A stretch of 64,000 nt of DNA from Mycoplasma sp. OR1901 (GTDB taxonomy: Bacteria; Bacillota_I; Bacilli_A; Mycoplasmatales; Metamycoplasmataceae): assembly GCF_013348745.1 (NCBI RefSeq), contig NZ_CP054666.1, forward strand, positions 124,001 through 188,000, given 5' to 3'. Of this stretch, positions 34,251 to 44,721 are shown piece after piece. Made by a program: the position numbers and the translations under genes. The number at the start of each line of letters is the position of its first letter. The first letter of the stretch is position 1. Under the pieces are notes generated by a model, which did no database searches, had not been told where the DNA came from, and saw nothing but the letters and a program-made list of their open reading frames with translations.

Positions 34251-35168
34251 TAAGTTTAGATAAGCTACTTGAGAAATCATTGCACCATTATCTGTTGCAT
34301 ATTTTAATGACGGTATTATAGCGTTTGGGTGTAAGGTTAAGAAATTAGTTCTTAGTGAACTATTTGCACTCACTCCGCCACCTAAAACAATGCTTTTAGG
34401 ATTATATTTTTCAATTGCTAAAGCCATTTTTTCACATAAGTATTCAACCGCTACCTTTTGAAAACTTGCAGCGATCTTTTCTTTATCTACTAAACTATTT
34501 TTCATTTTTGCAGAATTAATTAAATTTAATACTTGTGTTTTAAGTCCGCTAAAAGAAAAATCAAATTCATGTTCTGTTTTAGGTTTGGTAAAGGTGTAAT
34601 AGTCACCTTGATAATTTTGTGAAATTTTATCAATAAGTGGACCTCCTGGAAAACCTATTCCAGTTCTCGAAGCAACCTTATCGAATGCTTCACCAACTGC
34701 ATCGTCAAGTGTTTCTCCAACTATTTCAAAATCATTATAATCTTTTGCATATAAAATTTGTGTATGTCCACCCGAAACTAATAAACATAGTGAAGGAAAA
34801 ACTATTTCATTAGTTATTGTGGCTGATAAAAAATGACCATGTAAATGATTGACGGGAACAATAGGTTTATTAAGAGAAATGGACAATGCGCTTGCAAATA
34901 AATAACCTATTTGTAATGAACCGATTAATCCTGGTTCCTTAGTATAAGCTATATAGTCAATTTCATTTAAATCGTATTTTTTAAGTATTTCTGCTTGTAA
35001 TATTCCGATATTTTTAACATGTTCTCTAGAAGCTAATTCTGGTATAGTTCCGCCATATTTTTCAAAAATATCAGTTTGAGAAATTGATCACATATCTAAA
35101 ATTTTGCCATTTTCCATTATTGCAATGGATGTGTCATCATGAGAAGTTTCAATACCAATTATTTTCAT
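34236..35168 (-). CDS. tsaD: tRNA t6A threonylcarbamoyltransferase TsaD
   Basis: Catalytic subunit that transfers threonylcarbamoyl to A37 of ANN-decoding tRNAs. The ASKHA ATP-binding fold shows IGIETSHDDTSIA at the start, the metal-binding HLHGH segment (PVNHLHGHFLS), CLLVSGGHTQILYA, GFPGGPLIDK and GGGVSANSSLR. One TGA codon is Trp. Length is 310 residues, slightly short. The start overlaps the tsaB stop by one base (TAATG). Last gene of degV-tsaE-tsaB-tsaD. Confidence 0.96.
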
Positions 35169-35725
35169 TATTTTAACTCTCCTATTTGTGGCATTTTTAT
35201 ATATAATGGTTCAATTTCTAGTAAATCATCAGTTTCGAATATGTTTTTATAACTTACAAAATTATCTTTCATTTCAAAGTAATCAATTTTAGTAATTTGT
35301 TCGTCTCCTGAAACAACAACTTCAATTGATTCTTTTATATTTTCACTTGCATTATTTTTGTCATAAAAATATCTTTTTTGGCCTTGTGCATCGATAAAAA
35401 AGGTATTTTGGTTTGGGTTTTGTGTTTGCAAAATAAAAAAAGTATTTGTGTAAAATAATTTTTTGTTTTCTAACATACACATAGTTCTTAAAAAGACTAA
35501 ACTAGATCTTACTCCAGTAAAAAAGCCAGGCCCTAGGTTTGTATAATAAGCATTAATATCACTATTGGTTAGGTTGTTTCTTTGTAATAAATCTTTATAT
35601 TGATCAACGATTAAATCAACTTTTTTCTTGTAACCTTGTAAAATTATTGAATCAAGTACTTTAAATTCATCATTAAATAAAAACAAAACAAAATCAGTTG
35701 AAGAAGTGTCTAAAAATATATTCAT
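35168..35725 (-). CDS. tsaB: t6A biosynthesis protein TsaB
   Basis: Inactive TsaD-like partner that scaffolds TsaD and TsaE. The N-terminal half of the ASKHA fold is recognised from FLDTSSTDFVLFLF and the hallmark NLGPGFFTGVRSSLVFL. Length is 185 residues, at the short end for TsaB, since the C-terminal half is reduced as in other mollicutes. Its ATG lies one base beyond the tsaE stop (TAATATG) and its stop overlaps the tsaD ATG, so all are translated in a chain. Confidence 0.9.
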   Translation of the reverse strand: MNIFLDTSSTDFVLFLFNDEFKVLDSIILQGYKKKVDLIVDQYKDLLQRNNLTNSDINAYYTNLGPGFFTGVRSSLVFLRTMCMLENKKLFYTNTFFILQTQNPNQNTFFIDAQGQKRYFYDKNNASENIKESIEVVVSGDEQITKIDYFEMKDNFVSYKNIFETDDLLEIEPLYIKMPQIGELK

Positions 35726-35726
35726 A

Positions 35727-36116
35727 TTATTTTTCCTCTCATTCTATAATTCTGTTTTGATCAATAATGCTTATTTTGATTTTTAAATAATTATCAAATT
35801 GATATTTTAAGTACTCAGATCATTCTATAGCCACAATATTATCTTCAAAATAATCTATAAATTCATCTAGGTCACCCTTGTAATTGTATAAATCTATATG
35901 AACTAGACCATCATAAGTTTTCATGTAATTAAAACTTGGAGAAGTAATTTTATCTTTTATACCAAGCTCTTTTGCTAACAACTTGACAAAAGTTGTTTTT
36001 CCAGATCCTAAATCACCATATAGTAATACAATTTTGTTTTTTTGAACTACAGGTAATATGTTTTTAACAAATTTTTCTAATTCAGCTATTGATTTAATTT
36101 CTTTTTTCATTTTCAA
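35727..36116 (-). CDS. tsaE: t6A biosynthesis ATPase TsaE
   Basis: P-loop ATPase that regenerates the TsaBD complex. Walker A is GDLGSGKTTF at residues 34-43, followed by the typical SPSFNYMKTY switch and HIDLYNY. Reading two TGA codons as Trp extends the frame to TAA 35727-35729, 129 residues, close to the usual 150. The start ATG (or the next in-frame ATG two codons on) lies inside the 3' end of degV, which overlaps it by about 20 bases. The genes tsaB and tsaD follow. Confidence 0.92.
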
Positions 36117-36960
36117 ATTCTCAATATTGACTTATATCTTTTTTAGTTGCTATCACAAGTGCTTCAGGACCAACATGAATTAGGATAACAGATGGTATAA
36201 ATGCATATTTAGCTACAATGTTATATTTATTTTTTATATAATCAAGGTAATAATTAATAGTTTCCATTTCTGATGAAATTATTAATATATCTGTGTCGTA
36301 ATTTTCTTTTTTTAATTTGTTTTCAATTTCTTTTTCAACGGTTCTATTAAAAACAATACCCTTACCTTGTTTTAAAAGCTGCCCTTCCTCAAATCTAATC
36401 ATTGGGACTACTTTAAGTAGCTTAGCTAAAGTTGCAGCTGCAGGTGTTAAACGCCCACCTTTAAGTAAATAATTATTATATTTAGGTATTAAAGTAACAT
36501 CTAGTTCATTATCTCATGGTTCTACTTGTGAAATTGAATATTCTAAATCTTTTGTTTCGCTATATAACTTAATAAATTTATTAACTTGAATTTGTAATGT
36601 TCCTGAAATATTAATTGATTCAATAACTCTAAGTTTAGGGTAATCTTTTTCTAAGTTTTTTAATATTGAATACTGCCCAGATAAATGTTTAGAAATTGGA
36701 AAAACAACTATATTGTCATAGTTTTCAGATAATTCTTCAATCATTTTACAAGAGTAACCAATTGGTGTAGCAGATGTAGAATATGTTTTAGTTTCTAAAT
36801 TAAATTTTTCAAAGATATTATGATGACTAATATCGATACCATCATAATATTCTTTACCATCTATTTCGATTATTAAAGGTAAAAAATATAAGCCCTTTTC
36901 ATTAGCTTCTTTTTCTGTTAAACCTATTGATGAATCTACTACTATTGCTATTTTTTTCAT
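36094..36960 (-). CDS. DegV-family fatty-acid-binding protein
   Basis: DegV proteins bind acyl chains and present them to the FakA kinase for use of host fatty acids. The protein starts IAIVVDSSIGLTE, has the conserved STSATPIGY, VFPISKHLSGQYSI and LKGGRLTPAAATLAKLL segments, and ends in a helical sandwich. TGA at 36121-36123 must be read as Trp, so it ends at 36094 and overlaps tsaE; total 288 residues, normal. The ATG is 6 bases after TATAAT on minus (36967-36972), so the mRNA is predicted to be leaderless. It opens the tsa operon. Confidence 0.93.
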
Positions 36961-36966
36961 ACGTAT

Positions 36967-37002
36967 ATTATAATATAAATTAGCAATTAAATGTGTTATA
37001 AT
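36967..37002. promoter_or_regulatory. Divergent pair of leaderless-type promoters
   Basis: TATAAT on minus at 36967-36972 serves degV; TGtTATAAT on plus with the hexamer at 36997-37002 serves the tRNA-binding gene. Each hexamer ends exactly 6 bases from its ATG (36960 minus, 37009 plus). The entire region between the two start codons is 48 bases. Confidence 0.65.
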
Positions 37003-37008
37003 ATAAAA

Positions 37009-37599
37009 ATGATTATATGCAATGTTTTAAATGAAAATTTCGCTAATACAAGCATTGTTTTTGTTGATTCAAATATCGATAACAAAAACAAAATATATGG
37101 CGATAAAATAGTATTTTTTGTTGATAAAAACAACAATATTTCTTCAATAAATATTTTAGATAATAATAAATATTTAATTGACAACAATAATAAGTTTTTT
37201 AAGTTAAACGAAGATCAAATTAATATTATTAAAAAGGAATCAGAAAGACTTGGTTTAAACTTAAACGAAATTAAAATGTTCCAATATGGAAAAATAATTA
37301 AAAGAACAGTACATCCAAAAAGTGATAAATTATTTGTTTTAGATGTTGATTTTAATGAAGAAAAAACAACTCAAATTATTACAAATACACTTGAAACATT
37401 AGAAGGTGAAGTGTGTGTGTTTGCAAGAATTGGAGCAACTACATTTGCCGGATTAGAAATCGTTAGCGGTAAAGTCATGAATGTTGAAAGTAACGGTATG
37501 GTTACAAGTTATAAAACTTTAGGTATTAACAAAGAAGGATTAATCTTTGGTAATGATGCAAAAGTAGGACAGGAGTTTGATTTATGTCAAGACATTTAG
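37009..37599 (+). CDS. YtpR-like tRNA-binding-domain protein
   Basis: A 196-residue protein resembling YtpR. The C-terminal part (residues about 90-190) is an EMAP/PheT-type OB fold that binds tRNA, with the landmarks IKRTVHPKSDKLFVLDVDF, CVFARIGATTFAGLEI and SNGMVTSYKTLGI. The N-terminal 80 residues are Asn-rich and poorly conserved. I prefer ATG 37009 over the upstream in-frame ATG at 36991, because the latter lies upstream of the -10 hexamer and would not be in the transcript. tyrS overlaps its end by 16 bases, placing it with translation. Confidence 0.85.
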   Translation: MIICNVLNENFANTSIVFVDSNIDNKNKIYGDKIVFFVDKNNNISSINILDNNKYLIDNNNKFFKLNEDQINIIKKESERLGLNLNEIKMFQYGKIIKRTVHPKSDKLFVLDVDFNEEKTTQIITNTLETLEGEVCVFARIGATTFAGLEIVSGKVMNVESNGMVTSYKTLGINKEGLIFGNDAKVGQEFDLCQDI

Positions 37600-38825
37600 T
37601 TTTAAAAGACCTTGAAAAAAGAGGTATATTAAAAGATACAAGTAATATTGATAAATTCTACAATACCGATGAAAAAAGTGCTGTATACGCAGGTTTTGAC
37701 CCTACTGCAGATAGTTTACATCTTGGTAACTACATTCAAATTTCAATACTTTTAAGATTTAAGTCTTACGGTTGAAATGTTATAGCTGTTTTAGGTGGAG
37801 CAACTGGTATGATTGGTGATCCTTCTTTTAAAGAAAGTGAACGTCAATTATTAGATAACGATACTATTAATAACAACAAAAACAAAATTAGACATCAACT
37901 CGAAAGTTTTGGTATTCAAGTTATTGATAACTATGATTTTTATAAAGATATGAATTTTTTAACTTTCTTGAGAGATGTTGGTAAATTAGTTAATATTTCA
38001 ACAATGATTAATAAAGACTCTGTCGCAAGAAGACTTGAGACAGGATTAAGTTTTACAGAGTTTTCATATCCTTTAATTCAAGGGTGAGACTTCTTACAAC
38101 TTTACAAAAAACACAATGTACGTGTGCAATTTGGTGGTTCAGATCAATGAGGTAACATCACAACTGGGTTAGATATGATTTCTAAAGTAGTTGGAAATGA
38201 TCATGAAGCTTTTGTTTTTACTTCTCAGTTATTAACAGATGAAAATGGTAATAAGTTTGGTAAGTCAACAGGTGGTGGAAGTTTATGACTTGATAAAGAT
38301 CGTACAAAACCTTTTAACATGTATCAATTTTTAATTAAGCAAACTGATACCATAGTTGAAAAACTCCTTTTATGATTAACATTTTTACCAGTTGAAAAAG
38401 TTGCAGAAATTATGGAACAACATAATTCAGACACATCTAAACAATATGCGCAAAAAGTATTATCATATGAAGTTATTAAGAATATTCATGGAGAAAACGA
38501 AGCGAAAAAAGCAAAAACTATAAGTGAAATTTTATACAATAAAAAACTTGACTTAAATGACTTTGATTTAAAAACTATATCATCTTTAGAGCAAGATATT
38601 CCATTTGTAGAGTTAAATAAAAATTCTAATTTAATTGAACAATTAATTGATAAGAAAATTTTAAAATCAAAAAGAGAAGCTAGAGAGTTTATCCAAAATA
38701 AGGCTGTTAAATTTAATTTAAACCCTATAACCGAAGAGTTTGAAGTACATTCAGATTACTTTAATAACGAATACGCTTTACTACATGTTGGTAAAAAAAT
38801 AATTTATATAGTTAAAATATCTTAA
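37584..38825 (+). CDS. tyrS: Tyrosine--tRNA ligase
   Basis: Charges tRNA-Tyr. Class I signatures are [17 protein letters not shown] (HIGH equivalent HLGN) near residue 40 and [10 protein letters not shown] (KMSKS equivalent). The Tyr-binding [12 protein letters not shown] is intact, with Trp from TGA. A C-terminal S4 domain ([20 protein letters not shown]) holds the tRNA. Length is 413 residues, normal. AGGAG precedes the ATG inside the upstream gene. It is followed directly by a hairpin-T6 terminator. Confidence 0.97.
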
Positions 38826-38847
38826 GTAACGTAATGTTACTTTTTTA
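38825..38847 (+). terminator. Terminator after tyrS
   Basis: AGTAAC-GTAAT-GTTACT followed by T6. Confidence 0.8.
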
Positions 38848-38850
38848 ATA

Positions 38851-38873
38851 AAAAAATCGCATTTTGCGATTTT
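38851..38873 (-). terminator. Terminator of topA
   Basis: AAAATCGCA / TGCGATTTT, on minus followed by T-rich DNA just after the topA stop. Confidence 0.75.
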
Positions 38874-38875
38874 AT

Positions 38876-40730
38876 CTATGCTTCATCATATTCTTCTACG
38901 TTATCTGAAGTATTATTTTCTTCATAACTAGCAGTATATTTACAACTTGGGAAATTACTACATCCGATGAATTTTTGACCTCTCTTGTTATTTCTAACAA
39001 GTAATTTATTACCACACTCTGGACAACTTTCTTCTAATTCGATTAATTCAAATTGAACTACACCCATTTTATCTGTAGCTTGTTCAAGTGCAATTTCGAA
39101 TTTATTTCAAAATTCTTCCATTAAACTATTTTTCTCAAGTTCATTGTCGGCAATTTTATCTAGTTGTTCTTCAACTGTCGCTGTATATAATTCATTAAAA
39201 ATATCTGGGAATGAATTAATTAATGAATCACTAACTTTCATACCAAATTCAGTTGGAACAAGTTGTTTTCCTTGCATATTTACATATGCTCTATCTTTAA
39301 TAATTTTAATAGTAGATGCAAAAGTTGAAGGTCTACCAACTTTTATTTCATCTAGTTTTTCAATAAGTGTTCCATCATTATATCTTGGAGCAGGTTTTGT
39401 TTCATGTTGTTCAAAATTAAATTGTTCAACATCAACAATTTGATTTAGACTATAATTTGGATCATTTTGATCTAATTCTTTATTTGTAACAACGTAGTAA
39501 CCATCAAAAATAATTTTTGAATATGTGTTTTTTAAATAAATAGTCTTTAGTTTGATATGTATATTGTTTACTTTCTCTAATTGGTTGTTTTATTAGTGCC
39601 ATTAATGTGTTTTCGTAAATTAATTTATATACTTTTAATTCGCTATCTGACATTTCTGGGTATTTATATTTTGCTAATTCTGGTGTAAGTTCAAGATCTG
39701 TAGGTCTAATTGCCTCGTGGGCGTCTTGATCACCACCAAAACCTTTAATTTCTTCAGCTATATAATCTTTACCTCATTTTTTGTCGATAAATTTATGTGC
39801 TTCATTTATGAAAGTTTGTGAAAGTCTTGAACTATCTGTTCTTGGATAACTGATTAAACCGCCATCACCATAACCTTCATAAAGGCTTTGAGCTGCAGAT
39901 TGTGTTGATGAAGAACTAAGTGGGCTTTTTTTGTATAATGTAGCTTGTTTAAACGGTGTTAATGCACCTACTTTTCTTTGACTTGTTGCAATATTAATAA
40001 CTTCTAATTTTAAGTCGATATTTTCGAAATCTTTTTTGATTTTATCAATATCTTTTGTTTCGATTCAATCTCTTTTTTCTGAACTATTTTCAGGGTTAAA
40101 ATAGATTGCTAAAACGTCGTTATTAACTAGTTTAGCATTCAATTTGTAGTATTGTTCCGGAACGAAAGCCATTATCTCTTTCTCCCTATCCACAACTAGT
40201 TTTAGTGCGATTGATTGTACTCTACCTGCTGTAGGTGTACCTGGTGAATTCTTGAATTTTTTTCTAATTAATTGACTTACTCTAAAACCAATAATACGAT
40301 CAAGCATTCTTCTTGATTTTTGAGCATCAACAAGACCAGCATCTAGCGCCCCTGCTTTTTCTAAAGATTTTAAAATAGCATCTTTAGTAATTTCGTTGTA
40401 TTTTATTCTTGAATACATATCTGGTTTAATTTTAAAATATTCAACGATGTGTGAACCTATTGCTTCTCCTTCACGGTCAGGGTCAGTTGCAATATAAACG
40501 TGATTTGCTTCTTTTATAGCACTTTTAATACCACTAACTAATTTACTTTTTCCTCTTTCAAGTGAATATGTAGGTTCTCAATTTTCAAAATCTATCCCTA
40601 AACCATATTGACCGCTTGTTTTCATTTTTAAAAAATGTCCAACAGAAGCGATAACTTCGTAATCGTCACCTAAATATTTTTTAATTGTATTTACTTTGTT
40701 TGGTGACTCAACAATAACTAAATTTTTCAT
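38876..40730 (-). CDS. topA: DNA topoisomerase I, frameshifted in this sequence
   Basis: Relaxes negative supercoils. The Toprim domain starts [10 protein letters not shown] and has [18 protein letters not shown]; the active-site Tyr is in [12 protein letters not shown]; one four-Cys zinc motif (CPECG ... CSNFPSCKY) ends the protein. The distance from start to stop is not a multiple of three. The first frame runs from 40730 to a TAA near 39490, and the second carries the [11 protein letters not shown] strand onward to TAG 38876. Removing one base from the T6 run at 39528-39533 (A6 on the coding strand) joins them smoothly, giving about 617 residues. The start is ATG 40730, 7 bases after TATATT. 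Confidence 0.88.
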
Positions 40731-40844
40731 AACCATAAATATATCACAATTATTGAGTTTTTTATCAAGTTTTTCATTTTAACATTACTTAAATTTATAA
40801 TTTAAATTTATTAAAATAATGTTAAGAAAATATCCAAAATTTTA

Positions 40845-40910
40845 TATAATTAAATACGAGTATGTATAGAGTACTCCTTGGCAATTGTTGCCCAGAAAGA
40901 CCAAAAGGAG
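40845..40910 (+). promoter_or_regulatory. rpsF promoter and SD-sequestering leader
   Basis: TATAAT at 40845-40850 predicts a start near 40857. In the leader CTCCTT (40874-40879) is exactly complementary to the ribosome-binding AAGGAG (40905-40910), and GGCAA/TTGCC (40880-40884 / 40888-40892) forms a small stem inside. This is the layout of a translational autoregulatory leader, known for rpsF-rpsR operons through S6:S18. Confidence 0.6.
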
Positions 40911-40917
40911 ATAAAAA

Positions 40918-41343
40918 ATGGTTAAATACGAAATTATGATGATCGTTGATCCTAAAGCAGACTCTAAAATTGCATTCGACTTACTTAACGAAGTTTTCGG
41001 AGCAGGAGTTAAAAAAGCTGAAAAATTAGAGAAAAACGAATTAGCATACGAAATTAATAAATCAAAATTTGCACAATACATTCAAGCAGAAGTTGAAACA
41101 AACGCAGACTTACCAGCTGAATTTACACGTCGTGCAAATATTATCAAACAAATTTGAAGAACACTTGTAATCAATTTAGATAGTGAAAAAGGTTTAAATA
41201 GTTCTAAAAAAGAAAAACCAAACAAAAAAAGAAGAACTTTCAAACCATACGATAGAAATACAAGAAATGAAAATAACTCAACTGAAAACTCTGATAAACC
41301 AAGAAGACGTCCATCATTCAAATCTGACAAAGTTGAAAAATAA
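40918..41343 (+). CDS. rpsF: 30S ribosomal protein S6 with basic tail
   Basis: Platform protein that binds 16S together with S18. The S6 fold begins KYEIMMIVDPKAD and continues with KKAEKLEKNELAYEINKSKFAQYI; the canonical domain ends near residue 95 (RTLVINLD). A Lys/Arg/Asn-rich tail of about 45 residues follows (KKRRTFKPYDRNTRNENN and onward), giving 141 residues in total. AAAGGAG is 7 bases before the ATG and can be masked by the leader. ssb and rpsR follow in the order typical of bacteria. Confidence 0.96.
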
Positions 41344-41368
41344 TTTTCAAGAAAGGTAGTTATTAAAC

Positions 41369-41923
41369 ATGAATAAAGTTATTCTAATTGGTAGATTAAC
41401 ATCTACACCAACATTAAATGCAACAAGTTCTGGAATTTCATATTCAAGATTTACACTTGCAATTAATAGAAAAATTTCAGGTAATTCAAATAACGAAGTT
41501 ACCGATTTTGTTAATATTATTGCATGAAGAGGCGCTGCCGAAATCATTGCGAAAAATACAACAAAAGGTTCTAAAATAATGGTCGAAGGAAGCATTCAAA
41601 CAAATACTTATACTTCTAGAGACACAAACCAATTGGTAAGATCTTTTGATGTTATTGTTGAATCATTCGAATTCTTAGAATCAAAAGATGAGTTCCAAAG
41701 AAGATTAAGAACAAATAATGATAACTTTAGCCAACCTAGTCAACCAGGTGCAGGTTACAGTAATAACTATCCTAAACAACAACAAAATAACTTCAATAAT
41801 CAAAATCAAAACCAATGACAAAATAATAATGTGGTTCAAAATAATCAAGTTAATGCTATGCATGATTTTGATGATGTTCAAGATATGAACAATGAACCCA
41901 ACGATGAAGAAGTATTTGGTTAA
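41369..41923 (+). CDS. ssb: Single-stranded DNA-binding protein
   Basis: Coats single-stranded DNA in replication and repair. The OB fold covers about residues 1-108 (MNKVILIGRLTSTPTLN, FVNIIAWRGAAEIIAKNTTKGSKIMVEGSI). A disordered Gln/Asn/Pro-rich linker follows. The tail ends NDEEVFG, acidic but lacking the classical DDDIPF ending. Length is 184 residues. One TGA is Trp in the linker. GAAAGG is located upstream of the ATG. It sits between rpsF and rpsR as in most bacteria. Confidence 0.96.
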
Positions 41924-41940
41924 AATTTAAGGAGATTAAT

Positions 41941-42201
41941 ATGGCTTATAACAAACGTAAAAAAGTTTTTTCAGGTAGAAGAAGAGTATGTTCATTTTGT
42001 GAAAGTAAATCACAATACGTTGATTACAAAGATGTAGAATTATTAAATAATTTTATTTCTGCAACAGGACAAATTAAAGCTAGATCAATTACAGGTACAT
42101 GTGCAAAACACCAAAGAAAAGTATCTAATGCTATTAAAAGAGCAAGATTTATCGCTTTCATGCCTTACACAGTTGTTCGTGTTCGTAATTTATCAAAATA
42201 A
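41941..42201 (+). CDS. rpsR: 30S ribosomal protein S18, zinc-type
   Basis: Partner of S6 on the 30S platform. The 86-residue protein has the S18 core YKDVELLNNFISATGQIKAR and SITGTCAKHQRKVSNAIKRAR. CSFC near the N-terminus with CAKH in the middle makes a probable zinc site, the form that retains Cys ligands. AAGGAG is 7 bases before the ATG. Last gene of rpsF-ssb-rpsR; a 10-bp hairpin-T6 terminator follows. Confidence 0.97.
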   Translation: MAYNKRKKVFSGRRRVCSFCESKSQYVDYKDVELLNNFISATGQIKARSITGTCAKHQRKVSNAIKRARFIAFMPYTVVRVRNLSK

Positions 42202-42218
42202 TTATTAAAACGAATTTA

Positions 42219-42248
42219 AAGTATCACAGATTGATGTGATACTTTTTT
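42219..42248 (+). terminator. Terminator after rpsR
   Basis: AAGTATCACA / TGTGATACTT then T-run. Confidence 0.85.
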
Positions 42249-42285
42249 AATATCTTTATAAGAGTTACTTACTAAAAGAGTAATT

Positions 42286-42313
42286 AAAAACTCACAGCTA
42301 TATTGCTGTGAGT
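42286..42313 (-). terminator. Terminator of the MIB-like gene pair
   Basis: On minus ACTCACAGC-AATATA-GCTGTGAGT followed by TTTT. Confidence 0.8.
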
Positions 42314-42320
42314 GGAATAA

Positions 42321-44705
42321 TTAACTGAATTGAAGATCTTCTTCGTTTCCATTAACTACTTTATATTTAAATCCGTATTTTTGAATTTCTTTTTGTAATT
42401 CAATATCATCTTTTAAGACTTCAATTATTACATTATTTCTATCGAATGTTTTATCACTATAATCAATCATAGTATTTAAGTTTTGCACACCTTCGCTAGT
42501 TAATAATTTGGTTTTGTCTGTTGAAACTATTCTTATAAATTTAGTTTCCTTACCATTACTATAAATAATTTTTGAAGGTGGTACTCCAGGGAATACTTGT
42601 TTATCAAGAACAGTATTAAATTGCGCTTCATTCAATTGTTCTAAATTAATTTGATAATAAGGTTTATTGTTAAAGAAGACGATTCTTCTTAACATTCTTG
42701 GTGTTGCTTTTTTATTTTTAGAGTTACTAAAAACTAAATTTTGTAATGATTTAACTTCTTCTACTCTAGAAAAATCTAGCCCTTGTGGATAACCATTTCC
42801 TGATTCATTATGATCAGGGTGTAAACCTGGTCCACTCGAACCTTGGAATATTTTTTCGTTATTTCTAACTCAGTAAGCCATTCTTAAACCGTCATTGATT
42901 TTAGATACATTTAATGATCCGTCTGGATTATATGATAAATCTTCTTTATCAAAACTCAGTGTGTCAAATGTAAGTCTGGTTACTACTTTTACATTTTTAC
43001 CAAAATCAAAACTTACGTTATAGTCTGCTGTATTAACGTATGAAACATTTTTAAGTGCTCAAGGATTTATATTTCATTCTTCAGCTAAAGAGTTTAAAGT
43101 TGTATAGAAACCAAGCTCTTTAATTCTTTTGTTTCTTAATTCAGATACCGCTGAAGTATTAAAGCTTTCTAAGAATAATTCTAAAAGAGGTAATTCTTCT
43201 GGTAGTTCCCTAAAAATTTCTCTAAATTTTTGTGAACTATTATTTTTACCAATATTTTTAAATCTATATGCAGTTATTTGAGCATTTTGTTCTTTTAGTT
43301 TTAAAATGATTTCTTTTGCTTTTTTATAACCTTCATCGTTACTTGCGTCAATTTCGACTGCTATTCCTGAGTTTAATTTACCTGTTTGATCTGGTACATC
43401 TCTATCAATATCATCAATTCTGATTCCGTCTGTATTAGTTAACCCAAGTTTAAATTTTTCGTTGTAGTAAGAAGTTCTGTCGTATCTAGTTCAACCTTTG
43501 TATTCTCCATTAGCAATACTTTCAGGACTTCTACTTTCATAACTGTTATTACCAAAAACTCTTTTCTCACTGTTATTTCTAGTTAATTCAGCTACAACTT
43601 TATTATATAAAGGTGAATATGCTGCCGAATCCAATTCACCATTTTCATTAACAAAAATATTTCTTTCATCCGGGTCTATAAATAAACCTTTTGATAAATT
43701 ATGAACTGTATTAGCGGAAGGTTTAGTGAATTTATCGTAGTCAATATAATTTAATATAGCTAAATCACTAAAAGTTAAAATACCATTGTTATGTTTGTAT
43801 ACGCCTGGTATTTTTCTAAGTTCAGGGTATAATTTTTGCCCTTCCTCGGTTAGGAATTCTTTAATTTTGTCACCGTTTCTTAATAGTCTATGGAATCTAA
43901 ATCATCAATTAAATCAAAAGTCTTCATGGTTACGTATTCTTAGATGTTTATCAGTATCAGTTCAATCGCTTGAAACTATAAAACCAGATCATGCTTCTTT
44001 TCCTCTACTTTGTAGAGCTCTTTTAGCATTATATGCAGCTGTTTGCTTTAACTTTTCAGTAACTTGAACTGATGTTACATTCGGAAGAATATCAGCAACG
44101 TATCTATCAGGGTTAACTATACCTTTATCAATGTCTTCTTGGTCATATACACGATCAGGCGGAATAGTAGCTTTAACTTTTAAATTTCTATAGTTTTTAT
44201 AATTAAGCGCACCTGTACCATCACTATCTAATAGTGTTTTAGTTTCATCATCGACTATTTCTGGTTGTATTATTTCGGCTACTTTTTCAATTGGTTTTGG
44301 TTGTGGTTCTACTTTTTTCTCAATTTCATTAGGTTTTGGTTTTGGTTTTTCTACTTCCTTAATTACTTTTGGAACAACTATTTTTTCTTTTGGTTTATTA
44401 ATAGGCTCAATTTTAGGTGTTTCTATAATAATCTTTTTCTTTATTTTTTCTATTTTTGGTGGTTCAACAATTTTTTTCTCAAAAACAGGTTTTAAATTAT
44501 TGTCCACATTAGTATTTTGACTTTTAGAAAAATCTAAATTTTCTTGATTTATAAGCTTAGGTGAGTCCACTTTATATTCTAATGAACTACCACTTTTAAT
44601 ATATGTGTTACTGTTATAAATTAATGTTGCTAAAAATGATGAGGCAGAAATTGATAAACCTATTATCAATAAATTTAATTTAAATTTTCTTGTTTTAATT
44701 TTCAT
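42321..44705 (-). CDS. Immunoglobulin-blocking (MIB / protein M-like) protein, copy B
   Basis: A 794-residue surface protein of the mycoplasma Ig-binding family, which clasps antibody light-chain variable regions and blocks antigen binding. It has an N-terminal signal anchor (about residues 11-30), then a Pro/Lys/Glu-rich stalk to about residue 160, then the conserved body: NPDRYVADILPNV, LLRNGDKIKEFLTEEGQKLY, IPGVYKHNN, YRFKNIGKNNSSQKFREIF and GPGLHPDHNESGNGY. These blocks are those I associate with this family. TGA codons are Trp. AAAGGAGAAAT precedes the ATG. It follows copy A after 16 bases, so the two form an operon. Family assignment is by recognition, and binding is inferred. Confidence 0.82.
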
Positions 44706-44721
44706 ATTTCTCCTTTATTAA

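Noticed and set aside
36991..37008. Upstream ATG of the tRNA-binding gene
   Set aside because: It precedes the -10 hexamer, so it would lie outside the transcript.
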